From Streptomyces sp. CCM_MD2014 (GTDB lineage: Bacteria; Actinomycetota; Actinomycetes; Streptomycetales; Streptomycetaceae), in the NCBI RefSeq assembly GCF_000772045.1, contig NZ_CP009754.1, positions 5,952,001 through 6,016,000 of the forward strand: DNA of 64,000 nucleotides, given 5' to 3'. Position numbers and translations under genes: made by a program. Every line of letters starts with the position of its first letter. The first letter of the stretch is position 1. A model generated the notes under the pieces. It was not told where the DNA came from, made no database searches, and saw only the letters and a list, made by a program, of their open reading frames with translations. Positions 55,930-64,000 of this stretch are shown piece after piece.

Positions 55930-56220
55930 GGGATGTCTCCTTGGGGGCGGAGCGCGGCGGATCCGACGGCGTACCGGCGTACCGAACATAGCCCGTACCG
56001 GAGCGAGATGGTCCCCCGTCCCGGCAATGCCGTCGGTCGCTATGTCCCGGCGCGGGAAACTGCTCCTGCAACGTCCCCGGACCGGGCAGCGAACGGGCAC
56101 GTGAGAGGCCTGTTCGGGCATGTCTCGGCCCGCCCCCCGCGCAGGTCGTTGTGGCATTCTGTTCGCGCCGACCGATCAACGTCGGTTCACAGGACCGAGA
56201 GTTCAAGAGTTCAGGTGGAC

Positions 56221-56889
56221 ATGCGGCCCGGAGAACAGAGGGAGGCCCCGCCGGCCCCGTCGCCCCCGTCGTCCGGTGCCGTCGAGGCCGACGGCACCCC
56301 CGCGATACCCGAGGCCGTCCGTGCCGCGGCCCGGCAGGCGCCGGGGCACTGGATCGGCGTGGTGGACCCGGAGTGGCCCGAGGACCGGACCCCGCCGGAG
56401 TGGGCGGTACTGGGGGAGTGGCGGTCCGGCGACGAGGGCGACGTCGGCACCTACCGCGCCAACCCCGCGTACCGGCCCTCCGCCCGCGCCCTCGGCTGGC
56501 CCGAGCCCACCGACCCGGTGGACGCGGCGGCCCAGCGGGCCGCCACCGGATACGGTTCCGTGGACGAGGCGCTCGCCGCACTGGCGGCGGCCGAGGTCAC
56601 CGTCGTGGCCGGGCCGGACGGCGCCCCGCTGGTCGCCCAAGGCCGGGACGGAGACCCGGTGGTGCTGGTGTTCACCTCGCCGACACACGCGTTCATGTCC
56701 GCCACACTTCGTCATGCGACCCTCCCCGCCCGGGAGCTGACCCGTTCCCTGGCCGGTTCCCCCACCCTCTCGCTGCTGGTCAACGCCGGTGCGGTCGCCC
56801 CCCTCCTCGTCCCCGCGGCCCGCGTTCCGGTGGACGGTGGCGAAGACCCGGCAGCCCCCTTGACGCCCACCTCGGGGAGGTACCCGTGA
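56221..56889 (+). CDS. Type VII secretion-associated protein, SseB-like C-terminus
   Basis: The protein has 222 residues, soluble, with a Pro-rich start. It has a WIGVVDPEWPEDRTPPEWAVLGEWRSGD region and the dipeptide pattern NPAYRPSARALGWPEPTDPVD, found by memory in proteins of Streptomyces ESX loci. A C-terminal half (VLVFTSPTHAFMSA...LLVNAGAVAPLLV) resembles the SseB fold. The exact function is unknown. The ATG at 56221 is preceded two codons upstream by a GTG that is also possible. Its stop overlaps the start of the ricin-type lectin gene (GTGA), so the two are translated together. Confidence 0.65.
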   Translation: MRPGEQREAPPAPSPPSSGAVEADGTPAIPEAVRAAARQAPGHWIGVVDPEWPEDRTPPEWAVLGEWRSGDEGDVGTYRANPAYRPSARALGWPEPTDPVDAAAQRAATGYGSVDEALAALAAAEVTVVAGPDGAPLVAQGRDGDPVVLVFTSPTHAFMSATLRHATLPARELTRSLAGSPTLSLLVNAGAVAPLLVPAARVPVDGGEDPAAPLTPTSGRYP

Positions 56890-58217
56890 AGCGTTCGACG
56901 CGGCAGCCCGCCGCCGCTCCCGCTGCGCGCGCGGAGTCCGTCTCCCACGGCGAGCGGAGTTCCACCGCTGCCTCCGATCCCCCTGCCACCGCCAGGGCGG
57001 ACGGCGCCGCTTGCGGTGCCGGCGCGGAACCGTCGCCCGGAACGGAGAAGCCCGGGGGAACGGAGAAGCCCGGGGCCGTGGCGGCCACGTCGGCGGACGC
57101 GGCCGGTTCCTCGGCGCGGGGAGCGGAGCACGAGTGCGCGGCCGCCGCGTCGGCGCCGGAGGCGGAGCACGAGCCGGTGGCCCTGGCCGCAGAGGCGCCC
57201 GCGGCGGACTCCGGCGCCCGGCCCGGTACCGGCACGCGAACACACATCGACTCCGACTCCGGAGTCGATGCCGGCGGTGCCTCCGCGGCCAAGAGCCGGC
57301 TGCCGCTGCTCGTGCGGACCATGACCGCCACCGCCATCGACAGGCCCGACGACGCGGTCAGGCAGGTGGGACGGCCGGGCCGGGCCGTGCTGGCGGCCGC
57401 GGCGATCGGTGGCGCGCTGCTCGTCTCGGTGCCGTTCCTGCTGCTCGGGCCGGACGACGGCGACAAGGAGGACAGGGCGGCGACGACCGCGGCGACGGTC
57501 CTCGGCGGGGGCCGGGAGGAGGAGACCGGCGAGTTCACGGTCAGCTCTCCCCGGGCCGGGGCCGAGGACCCGGCGGACGGCGAGGAGTCCGAGACGCCGA
57601 AGGCGCCGCCGGGACCGAAGACGGACCCCGGCGGCACGGAGAAGGACGCCCCGGACGAGGACGCCGAGAAGGACAAGAAGGCGGCGGAGGACAAAGCGGC
57701 GGAGGACAAAGCGGCGCGGGAGAAGGCGGCGCGGGAGAAGAAGGACGCGGCGAAGACCTCGCAGCAGGACTCCGGGGACTCCGGCAAGGGGGGCGCCGAG
57801 AACACGGGCAAGGCCCCCACGGGGCCGGCCCTCGGCTTCCCCGTGTCGTTCCACAGCCACCTCTCCGGCCGCTGCATCGACGTGCCCGACGGCAGCTTCA
57901 CCGACGGCCAGGCGCTGTGGATGTGGGACTGCAACAACGGCGACGCGCAGAAGTTCCGGTTCGCCTCCGACGGCACGGTCCGCACGCAGGGGCTGTGCCT
58001 GGACGTGGCCGGTGCCGTCTTCGCCAACGGCACCACCATCCAGCTCGCCGACTGCACCGGCGTCGACGCGCAGAAGTTCGTGCTCAACGAGGCGCACGAC
58101 CTCGTGAACACGGCCGTGGGCATGTGCGTCGAGATCGAGGACCACGACCACAACGCCCGGGCCCGTGTGCAACTGTGGACCTGCACGGGGCTGGACAACC
58201 AGAAATGGAGCGTCTGA
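56886..58217 (+). CDS. Membrane-tethered ricin-type (R-type) lectin
   Basis: The 443-residue protein has a long Ala/Pro/Glu-rich N-terminal region, then one helix (AVLAAAAIGGALLVSVPFLLLG) and a charged Lys/Glu/Ala linker (EDKAAEDKAAREKAAREKKD) that should be helical. The C-terminal ~125-residue beta-trefoil has three QxW-type repeats (CIDVPDG...DAQKF, CLDVAGA...DAQKF, CVEIEDH...DNQKW) with paired Cys. Like the bulb-type lectin gene it joins an intracellular tail to an outside lectin. It overlaps the previous gene and ends 75 bases before the beta-helix/AAA+ gene. Confidence 0.82.
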   Translation: MKRSTRQPAAAPAARAESVSHGERSSTAASDPPATARADGAACGAGAEPSPGTEKPGGTEKPGAVAATSADAAGSSARGAEHECAAAASAPEAEHEPVALAAEAPAADSGARPGTGTRTHIDSDSGVDAGGASAAKSRLPLLVRTMTATAIDRPDDAVRQVGRPGRAVLAAAAIGGALLVSVPFLLLGPDDGDKEDRAATTAATVLGGGREEETGEFTVSSPRAGAEDPADGEESETPKAPPGPKTDPGGTEKDAPDEDAEKDKKAAEDKAAEDKAAREKAAREKKDAAKTSQQDSGDSGKGGAENTGKAPTGPALGFPVSFHSHLSGRCIDVPDGSFTDGQALWMWDCNNGDAQKFRFASDGTVRTQGLCLDVAGAVFANGTTIQLADCTGVDAQKFVLNEAHDLVNTAVGMCVEIEDHDHNARARVQLWTCTGLDNQKWSV

Positions 58218-58292
58218 GCAGGCAGGCGGTCGTCCGTCCCCCGGTTCGCCCGGGTCCTGCCCAAGACGCAGACTGAGCAAGGAGGTTCGCGC

Positions 58293-61200
58293 GTGTCGCG
58301 CCAGGTACTGTCGGTCGGCCCCGACGACCGGGACCGTTTCCGGACGATCGGTGAGGCACTCGCTGCGGCTCGTACCGGCGCGCTCATCAGCGTCCGGCCG
58401 GGGACGTACGCGGAGAACCTCGTGATCCACACCCGGGTCACCCTCACCGCCGCCGAGGGGCGGGGCACCGTGGAGATCCGGCCCCGGTCGGGCAGCGTCG
58501 TCGCGTTGCGCGCCGACGCCGTGATGCTCTCGGAACTGACCCTGCGCGGCACCGACGCCGAGGCGCCCGCCGTGGACGTACGACGCGGCCAGGCCGCGCT
58601 CGACGGCTGCGAGATATCCGGTGCCGCCTGGACGGCGCTGCTGGCCGGCGGCACGGGGTCGCTGGCGCTGCGGGACTGCCGGGTGAGCAACTCCCAGGGC
58701 GCGGGCATCGTGGTCACCTCGGCCACACCGACCACCGTGGAGAGCTGCACCCTCGAACACCTCGGCACCAGCGGCCTGGTCGTCGCCGAGCAGGGCGAGG
58801 CCCGCGTCCGGGGCTGCACGGTGCGCGACGCACGCGGCAACGGCATCCTCGCCAACGGCGACGCCCGCGGCTCGGTCGAGGACTGCGACGTCTCCTCCAC
58901 CGACAAGCCGTCCCTCGCCCTGGAGGGCGACTCCGCGCTGACGGTCAGCCGCACGGTCGTGCACGACACCAGCAACGGCGTCCACCTGAGCAGCGGCGGC
59001 CGTACGACGCTGGAGGACGTCCGGATCACCGGCGCGTCCGGCACCGGCGTCACCCTGGCCGCGGGCACCGACCCGGTGCTGCGCCGCTGCCGCGTCTCCC
59101 GTACCCGGGGCCACGGCGTGGTCGTCACCGACCGGGCGCGGGGCACCTTCGAGGACTGCTGGGTGGACGGCGCCCAGGGCGTGGCCCTGCGGGTCGCCGG
59201 GGCGGCCTCCCCGGCGCTGACCGGCCTGACCGTCCGCGACTGCGCCGAGACCGGCGTGCTCCTGGAAGAGGACGCGGCGGCCGAGCTGGACCGGCTGGAG
59301 GTCATCGGGGGCGCCCCGGCCATCGCGCTGCGCGCCGGGGCCAACCCGCTGCTGCGCCGGGCCCGCCTCGTGGAACCGTCGGGCGACGGCATCACCGCCA
59401 CCAGGGAGGCCCGCGGCCGCATCGAGGACTGCGAGATCGTGCGGCCGGGCGGCTCGGGCGTGCGCGCGGCGGGCGGCAGCACCCTGTACCTGGCCGGCGG
59501 CGGCGTCTCCGACGCCGTGGACAGCGGCCTCGTACTGGAGGACGGGGGCAGCGTCACCGTCCGGGACTTCCGCGTGGAGAACCCCGGTGCCGAAGGCGTC
59601 GTCGTCGACTCCGGGGGCGAACTGACCGCCAACCGCACCTCGGTCCTCACCCCCCAGGGCCACGGCGTGCTGCTGCGGGAGGGGGCCATCGCCTCGCTCA
59701 GCGGCTGCGAGGTGGCCGGCGGGGCACAGGACGGCTTCCGGGTGGAGACCACCGCGCCGGTCTCCCTCGTCAACTGCCTCGCGCGGGAGAACCAGGGCGG
59801 CGGCCTGGTCCAGACCGCCCCCGGCGAGAGGCTCGCCGTCGAGGGACTCACCAGCACCGGCAACGGCAAGCGCGACGCGTGGGGATCGGGCAGCGCCGAG
59901 AACACCGACCCGGCGGGCTCGGGCGCCGCCGACGGACCCGCCCGGGACCGGCCCGACGGCCCGCTGGGCGCCCTGAACGCGCTGATCGGCCTGGACAACG
60001 TCAAGGAGCAGGTCCGAACGCTGGTCAACCTCACCCAGCTCGCCCAGCGCCGCGAGCAACTCGGCATGTCGGCACCGCCGATGAGCCGCCACCTGGTCTT
60101 CACCGGCCCGCCCGGCACCGGCAAGACCACCGTCGCCCGCCTCTACGGCGCGATCCTCGCCGAGCTGGGGTCGCTGCGCGACGGACACCTCGTGGAGGTC
60201 TCGCGCGCCGACCTCGTCGCACAGGTCGTCGGCGGTACGGCGATCAAGACCAGCGAGACGTTCGAACGCGCCCTGGGCGGTGTGCTGTTCGTCGACGAGG
60301 CGTACACCCTGACCTCGGACAGCGGGCACGGCGGCGCCGACTTCGGCCGGGAGGCCGTGGACACGCTGCTGAAGCTGATGGAGGACCACCGGGACGAGGT
60401 GGTCGTCATCGTGGCCGGCTACACCGACGAGATGACCAAGTTCCTCGCCTCCAATCCCGGCCTCGGCTCGCGCTTCTCCCGCACGGTCGAGTTCGAGAAC
60501 TACACCGTGCCCGAACTGGTCGCGATCATGGAGAGCATGTGCGCCGCGCACCAGTACGAGCTGGGCGAGGGCACCGCGGCCGCCCTGGCCGCGCACTTCG
60601 ACGCGATGCCCCGGGACGCCGGCTTCGGCAACGGTCGGGCCGCGCGCGGCGTCTTCGAGGAGATGGTGGACCGGCAGGCGGTCCGGCTCGCCACGCTCCA
60701 GCAGGTCGGCGAGCGCGACCTCAGGCTGCTGCTGCCGGAGGACGTCTCCGCGGCCGCCGCAGAGCAGAGCGCCGGGACCGCCGTACCGGAGAACGACCCG
60801 CTGACCCGCCTCGGCGACATGGTCGGCCTCGCCGAGGTCAAGCGCGACGTCACGGACCTGGTGAACCTCATCACCACGGCCCGCCACCGCGCCGCCGCGG
60901 GGCTGCCGGTGCCCTCGCTCAGCCACCACCTGGTCTTCACCGGCCCGCCCGGCACCGGCAAGACCACCGTCGCCCGGCTCTACGGCGAGATCCTCAGCCA
61001 GCTGGGCATCCTCCCGCGCGGCCAGCTGGTCGAGGCGGCCCGCGCCGACCTGGTCGGCCGGTACATCGGACACACCGCCCAGCTCACCCGGGAGGTCTTC
61101 GAACGGGCCCGGGGCGGCGTGCTCTTCATCGACGAGGCGTACACCCTCACCCCGCGCGGCGGCGGCAACGACTTCGGCCAGGAGGCGGTCGACACGCTGC

Positions 61201-61607
61201 TGAAGCTGATGGAGGACCACCGCGACGACGTCGTGGTCATCGTCGCCGGCTACACCGACGAGATGGAGCGCTTCCTCGCCTCCAACCCCGGCCTGGCGTC
61301 GCGCTTCCCGCGCCGGATCGCCTTCGCCGACTACTCCTCCGAGGAACTGGTCACCATCGTGCGCGCCCAGGCCTCCGCCATGGGCTACGAGTGCGGTCCC
61401 GGCACCGGGCCGCTGCTGCGGGAGTACTTCGACTCGCTGCCCCGCGACCAGTCCTTCGGCAACGCCCGGCTGGCCCGGCAGGTGGTGGAGTCGATGGTCA
61501 CCCGGCAGGCCGGGAGGCTCAGTTCGCTCGCGGCGCCCACCCTCGACGACCTGCGGGTCCTGCTGCCCCAGGACGTCACCGCGGCGACCGCGAAGGCGGC
61601 CCGGTGA
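58293..61607 (+). CDS. Beta-helix protein fused to two CbxX/EccA-type AAA+ domains
   Basis: This is a 1,104-residue protein. Residues 1-~530 are a right-handed parallel beta-helix of about 20 coils with recurring motifs such as VEDCDVSS, LRDCRVSN and GNGILANG. Two AAA+ modules follow, each with Walker A GPPGTGKTT (~605 and ~884), Walker B GVLFVDEAY / GVLFIDEAY (~663 and ~943) and ASNPGL.SRF with the arginine finger. Both modules look active. EccA proteins of mycobacterial ESX systems have TPR + one such AAA+, so this is the Streptomyces counterpart with the TPR part replaced by a beta-helix. The GTG at 58293 follows AAGGAGG. Its stop overlaps mycosin. Confidence 0.85.
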   Translation: MSRQVLSVGPDDRDRFRTIGEALAAARTGALISVRPGTYAENLVIHTRVTLTAAEGRGTVEIRPRSGSVVALRADAVMLSELTLRGTDAEAPAVDVRRGQAALDGCEISGAAWTALLAGGTGSLALRDCRVSNSQGAGIVVTSATPTTVESCTLEHLGTSGLVVAEQGEARVRGCTVRDARGNGILANGDARGSVEDCDVSSTDKPSLALEGDSALTVSRTVVHDTSNGVHLSSGGRTTLEDVRITGASGTGVTLAAGTDPVLRRCRVSRTRGHGVVVTDRARGTFEDCWVDGAQGVALRVAGAASPALTGLTVRDCAETGVLLEEDAAAELDRLEVIGGAPAIALRAGANPLLRRARLVEPSGDGITATREARGRIEDCEIVRPGGSGVRAAGGSTLYLAGGGVSDAVDSGLVLEDGGSVTVRDFRVENPGAEGVVVDSGGELTANRTSVLTPQGHGVLLREGAIASLSGCEVAGGAQDGFRVETTAPVSLVNCLARENQGGGLVQTAPGERLAVEGLTSTGNGKRDAWGSGSAENTDPAGSGAADGPARDRPDGPLGALNALIGLDNVKEQVRTLVNLTQLAQRREQLGMSAPPMSRHLVFTGPPGTGKTTVARLYGAILAELGSLRDGHLVEVSRADLVAQVVGGTAIKTSETFERALGGVLFVDEAYTLTSDSGHGGADFGREAVDTLLKLMEDHRDEVVVIVAGYTDEMTKFLASNPGLGSRFSRTVEFENYTVPELVAIMESMCAAHQYELGEGTAAALAAHFDAMPRDAGFGNGRAARGVFEEMVDRQAVRLATLQQVGERDLRLLLPEDVSAAAAEQSAGTAVPENDPLTRLGDMVGLAEVKRDVTDLVNLITTARHRAAAGLPVPSLSHHLVFTGPPGTGKTTVARLYGEILSQLGILPRGQLVEAARADLVGRYIGHTAQLTREVFERARGGVLFIDEAYTLTPRGGGNDFGQEAVDTLLKLMEDHRDDVVVIVAGYTDEMERFLASNPGLASRFPRRIAFADYSSEELVTIVRAQASAMGYECGPGTGPLLREYFDSLPRDQSFGNARLARQVVESMVTRQAGRLSSLAAPTLDDLRVLLPQDVTAATAKAAR

Positions 61608-62839
61608 GGCGCCGCCGGCCGGGCGCGGTCCGTCCGCTGTGCGGCCTCGCGCTGTCCGCCGTCCTGCTGCTTCCGACGGCGGCGCCCGCCCTGGCGGATC
61701 CGGCGCCGGCGGTGCCCGCCGCCGACGGCGAGCGGCAGGGGCTGCCGCCGATGCCCTCCGCGCTCGACCCCGACGCGGACGCCGTGGAGTGCACCGCGGC
61801 CTCGCGCGAGAAGGCCGGGAAGCAGGACTGGTCGCGCCAGCGCCTGGACCTGGCCCGGGTGCGCCGGCACGGCGACGGGGCGGGGACCACCGTCGCCCTG
61901 GTCGACACCGGCGTCCGGGCCGGTGCCGCCGGGCTCGGCGACCGGGTCACCGCCCGGGGATCCGCCGGTGACGACTGCGTCGGACACGGCACCTTCCTCG
62001 CCGGGCTGATCGTGGGGGAGGGCTGGGGCAGCACGCGGCTGCCCGGCGTCGCACCGGGTGCGAGGCTGCTCGCCCTGCGCGGCACCGACGAGCGCGGTAC
62101 GCCCGACGCCGCGCTGGTCGCACGGGCGGTGCGGGACGCGACCGCCGCCGAGGCGGACGTGATCGCGGTCGGGGTGGCCCTGCCCAAGCGTGACAAGGAG
62201 CTGACCTCGGCGGTCGCCGACGCCCTCGACGCCGGTGCGGTGGTGGTCGCCGCCGCCACCCCCGACCCGCCGACCGCCAACGCCACACGGGAGACACCGG
62301 CCCGCACCTACTACCCCGCGGGTGAGCCCGGCGTCCTCTCCGTCGCCGACATGCTGCCCAGCGGCGCCCGCCCGGGCGACGCCCTGCCCACCGACGGCGT
62401 CGACCTGGTCGCGCCCGGCGCCGGGGTGGTCTCCGGCGGCCCGCGCGGCAGCGGCCACTACCTGGGGGCGGGGGCGTCGGTGGCCGCCGCGTACGCCGCC
62501 GGGACCGCCGCGCTGCTCCGCGCGGCCCACCCGGACGAGACCCCCGGGCAGATCAACCACCGGCTGACGGCCACCGCCTACCCGGCGGACGTCCCGCAGC
62601 TGGACGCCTACGCCGCCGTCACCACCGTCCTCGACGACGCGGACGCCGCCGCCCCGGCGCGCACGGAGGCGGAACCGGTGACCGTACGGGACACCGCCGC
62701 CGCCGACCGGGTCGCGGACCGCGCCACCGTCTTCGTGCTCCTCGGCACCGCCGGAGTCCTCGCCGTGCTCTGGGCCGTCGTAGCCCTCCCACGCGCCCGT
62801 GCCCGCGGCTGGCGCCCGGCGGACCCGGCCCGGGACTGA
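61604..62839 (+). CDS. mycP: Mycosin-like S8 serine protease (type VII secretion)
   Basis: This 411-residue protease has a signal peptide (VRRRRPGAVRPLCGLALSAVLLLPTAAPALA), a subtilisin domain and a C-terminal membrane helix (TVFVLLGTAGVLAVLWAVVAL) with a basic tail. Catalytic Asp is in VALVDTGV, His in DDCVGHGTFLAGLI and Ser in GAGASVAAAYAAG. The strand before the expected oxyanion Asn reads VVVAAATPDPP, with Asn absent. Mycosins stabilise the ESX complex even when proteolytically inactive, so a structural role is possible. The GTG overlaps the previous stop (GTGA). Its last ~15 codons are part of a 177-bp tandem repeat that runs on downstream. Confidence 0.82.
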   Translation: MRRRRPGAVRPLCGLALSAVLLLPTAAPALADPAPAVPAADGERQGLPPMPSALDPDADAVECTAASREKAGKQDWSRQRLDLARVRRHGDGAGTTVALVDTGVRAGAAGLGDRVTARGSAGDDCVGHGTFLAGLIVGEGWGSTRLPGVAPGARLLALRGTDERGTPDAALVARAVRDATAAEADVIAVGVALPKRDKELTSAVADALDAGAVVVAAATPDPPTANATRETPARTYYPAGEPGVLSVADMLPSGARPGDALPTDGVDLVAPGAGVVSGGPRGSGHYLGAGASVAAAYAAGTAALLRAAHPDETPGQINHRLTATAYPADVPQLDAYAAVTTVLDDADAAAPARTEAEPVTVRDTAAADRVADRATVFVLLGTAGVLAVLWAVVALPRARARGWRPADPARD

Positions 62840-63434
62840 GCACCGGCGCCGCTCCCGCCCGGTGGAGGCGTGCGGGACCGTGCGGTGAGCGGTGTCGGCC
62901 GGGTGTCGTCCTGGCTCTCCGGCGGTGGTGTCGTGCGGGTGTTTCCGTGCCGGTACGTCCGGCTGTCGCGCGTCCGGGCTCGCGGCTGGCGCCCGGCGGA
63001 CCCGGCCCGGGACTGAGCACCGGCGCCGCTCCCGCCCGGTGGAGGCGTGCGGGACCGTGCGGTGAGCGGTGTCGGCCGGGTGTCGTCCTGGCTCTCCGGC
63101 GGTGGTGTCGTGCGGGTGTTTCCGTGCCGGTACGTCCGGCTGTCGCGCGTCCGGGCTCGCGGCTGGCGCCCGGCGGACCCGGCCCGGGACTGAGCACCGG
63201 CGCCGCTCCCGCCCGGTGGACGCCCGGGACCGTGCGGTGAGCGGTGTCGGCCGGGTGTCGTCCTGGCTCTCCGGCAGGGGTGTCGTGCGGGTGTTTCCGT
63301 GCCGGTACGTCCGGCTGTCGCGCGTCCGCGCTCGTGGCTGGTGCTTGGCGGACGTGGTCCGGGACTGAGCACCGGCGCCGCTCCCGCCCGGTGGAGGAGC
63401 GCGGAACCGTGCGGTGAGCGGTGCCGGGCCGGTG
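62795..63434. repeat. 177-bp tandem repeat array from the mycosin 3' end
   Basis: The marker GGGACTGAGCACCGG recurs at 62832, 63009, 63186 and 63361 (periods 177, 177, 175). The first unit includes the true mycosin C-terminus and stop; the later units carry a fossil copy of that coding end and its stop followed by about 120 bp of non-coding sequence. The last units are more diverged and one has a small deletion. Open frames across it are repeat-derived and probably not genes, since 177 is a multiple of three. Confidence 0.9.
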
Positions 63435-63695
63435 GGGTCCGGGCCTCCCGGACGGGTGTCGCCGTGCCGGTGTCGTGCGGACGTTCCCGCGTCCGGGGCG
63501 TGTGGCCGCCCCGCTTCGTGCCGGTCGGCTGCGTCCGCCCGGCGCTGTCCGCGGCGTGTCCGTGGGCCGGGGCCGGGCGGCATCGGGCGGGGAGTGCGCG
63601 TCCGGGGTGTGCCGGCGGTGCGTGAGCACGTCGCGGGAGCGCCCGGGGGCGGCCAGCTCGGTCGTCGCCCCCGGGCGTCGCGCGTACGCCGTACC
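63435..63695. other. Gap with no gene recognised
   Basis: About 260 bp of GC-rich sequence between the repeat array and the convergent eccC end. I see no strong hairpin, promoter or coding region. Confidence 0.5.
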
Positions 63696-64000
63696 TCAGC
63701 TCTCCGGTGCGTCCTCCACCAGCGCCGTCTGGATCAGCCGCGCCCTGCGCCGGGCGACGTGCAGGGCGCGCCCGGGCGGGAGGTTGCGGGGCTTGGTGTT
63801 GCCGAAGAGGTTGCCCTCGGTGGGCGGGCAGGACAGCAGCACCGCCGGGTTGTTGGCCTCGTCCAGACGGCGCAGCAGCGCGTCGCTCATGGCGCGCCCC
63901 GCGCCCATCGCGCTGCGGGCGACGACCATGTGCAGGCCCATCTCGAAGCCGAGGGTCAGGTGCTCGAAGAGCGGCTCGAAGGGGCTCTGGAAGGAGTTGC
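63696..64000 (-). CDS. eccC: Type VII secretion ATPase EccC, C-terminal fragment
   Basis: The minus-strand frame is open to the window edge. Visible are about 101 residues ending LFEHLTLGFEMGLHMVVARS, AMSDALLRRLDEANNPAVLL and SCPPTEGNLFGNTKPRNLPPGRALHV. These match the last segment of the third FtsK/SpoIIIE-type ATPase domain of EccC, where substrates with the ESX C-terminal signal bind. The upstream two-thirds lie beyond the window. Its convergent position to mycosin places the rest of the secretion locus to the right. Confidence 0.82.
   Translation of the reverse strand, partial: NSFQSPFEPLFEHLTLGFEMGLHMVVARSAMGAGRAMSDALLRRLDEANNPAVLLSCPPTEGNLFGNTKPRNLPPGRALHVARRRARLIQTALVEDAPES

Noticed and set aside
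56712..61220. A 1,502-residue minus-strand open frame across the ricin-type lectin and beta-helix/AAA+ genes
   Set aside because: It mirrors the sense genes at every Walker motif and has no recognisable domain of its own.
62619..63629. A repeat-rich minus-strand frame of 336 residues resembling a repetitive surface protein
   Set aside because: The periodicity comes from the 177-bp DNA repeat, whose length is a multiple of three; frames are open in several phases and no start signal is seen.

Overview
The window is high-GC actinomycete chromosome and almost certainly Streptomyces. The evidence is strong GC bias at third codon positions, many GTG starts, hallmark neighbourhoods (recO-uppS, znuACB-zur next to glyS, dnaG followed by an hrdA-type sigma gene, an ESX-type secretion locus with a mycosin), and gene content and order that I recall, from general knowledge rather than a search, as resembling the SCO25xx-SCO24xx part of the S. 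coelicolor chromosome. No rRNA or CRISPR array was seen. Most of the window is core or near-core, interrupted by two TnpB elements, one MITE-like element and a tandem-repeat array.

Layout. 1-6.4 kb: end of recO, uppS, a zinc-uptake operon (znuA-znuC-znuB-zur, minus strand) with a candidate Zur operator lying over its promoter and start codon, and divergent glyS. 6.4-7.95 kb: the last ~60 codons of a GH18 chitinase abut an IS200/IS605-type element carrying only tnpB; the rest of the chitinase gene is missing. 8-20.5 kb: a DHA2 exporter with a divergent XRE regulator, a histone-H1-like protein just ahead of a very large P-type ATPase, a second DHA2 exporter, a tRNA dihydrouridine synthase and an LTA-synthase-like membrane sulfatase-fold protein. 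20.5-26.8 kb: pyruvate phosphate dikinase behind a 480-bp leader rich in palindromes, a membrane acyltransferase, a cell-wall-anchored excalibur protein (LAETG) and an SDR.

26.8-42.1 kb is rich in nitrogen-assimilation genes: a translationally coupled nitrite reductase operon (FAD reductase, nirB, nirD) with a well-formed candidate GlnR box, a TauE/SafE permease, a class F sortase with a likely substrate, a second TnpB element that abuts a truncated LysR gene, an M4 metalloprotease, a gamma-glutamylcyclotransferase-like gene, assimilatory nitrate reductase (nasA), a SanA-like protein and a sirohydrochlorin chelatase-like protein that may help make the sirohaem needed by NirB.

42.2-54.8 kb: dgt, a ferredoxin-reductase-like flavoprotein, dnaG, hrdA, a 183-bp MITE-like element, a coupled pair of ABC exporters, an FGGY sugar kinase, a YtxH-like protein and three tRNA genes (Asn, Asn, CAU anticodon). 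54.9-64 kb is the edge of a type VII (ESX) secretion locus: two membrane-tethered lectins (one bulb-type, one ricin-type), a small associated protein, a beta-helix protein fused to two CbxX/EccA-type AAA+ domains, a mycosin-like protease that lacks the usual oxyanion asparagine, a 177-bp tandem repeat derived from the mycosin 3' end, and the C-terminus of EccC.
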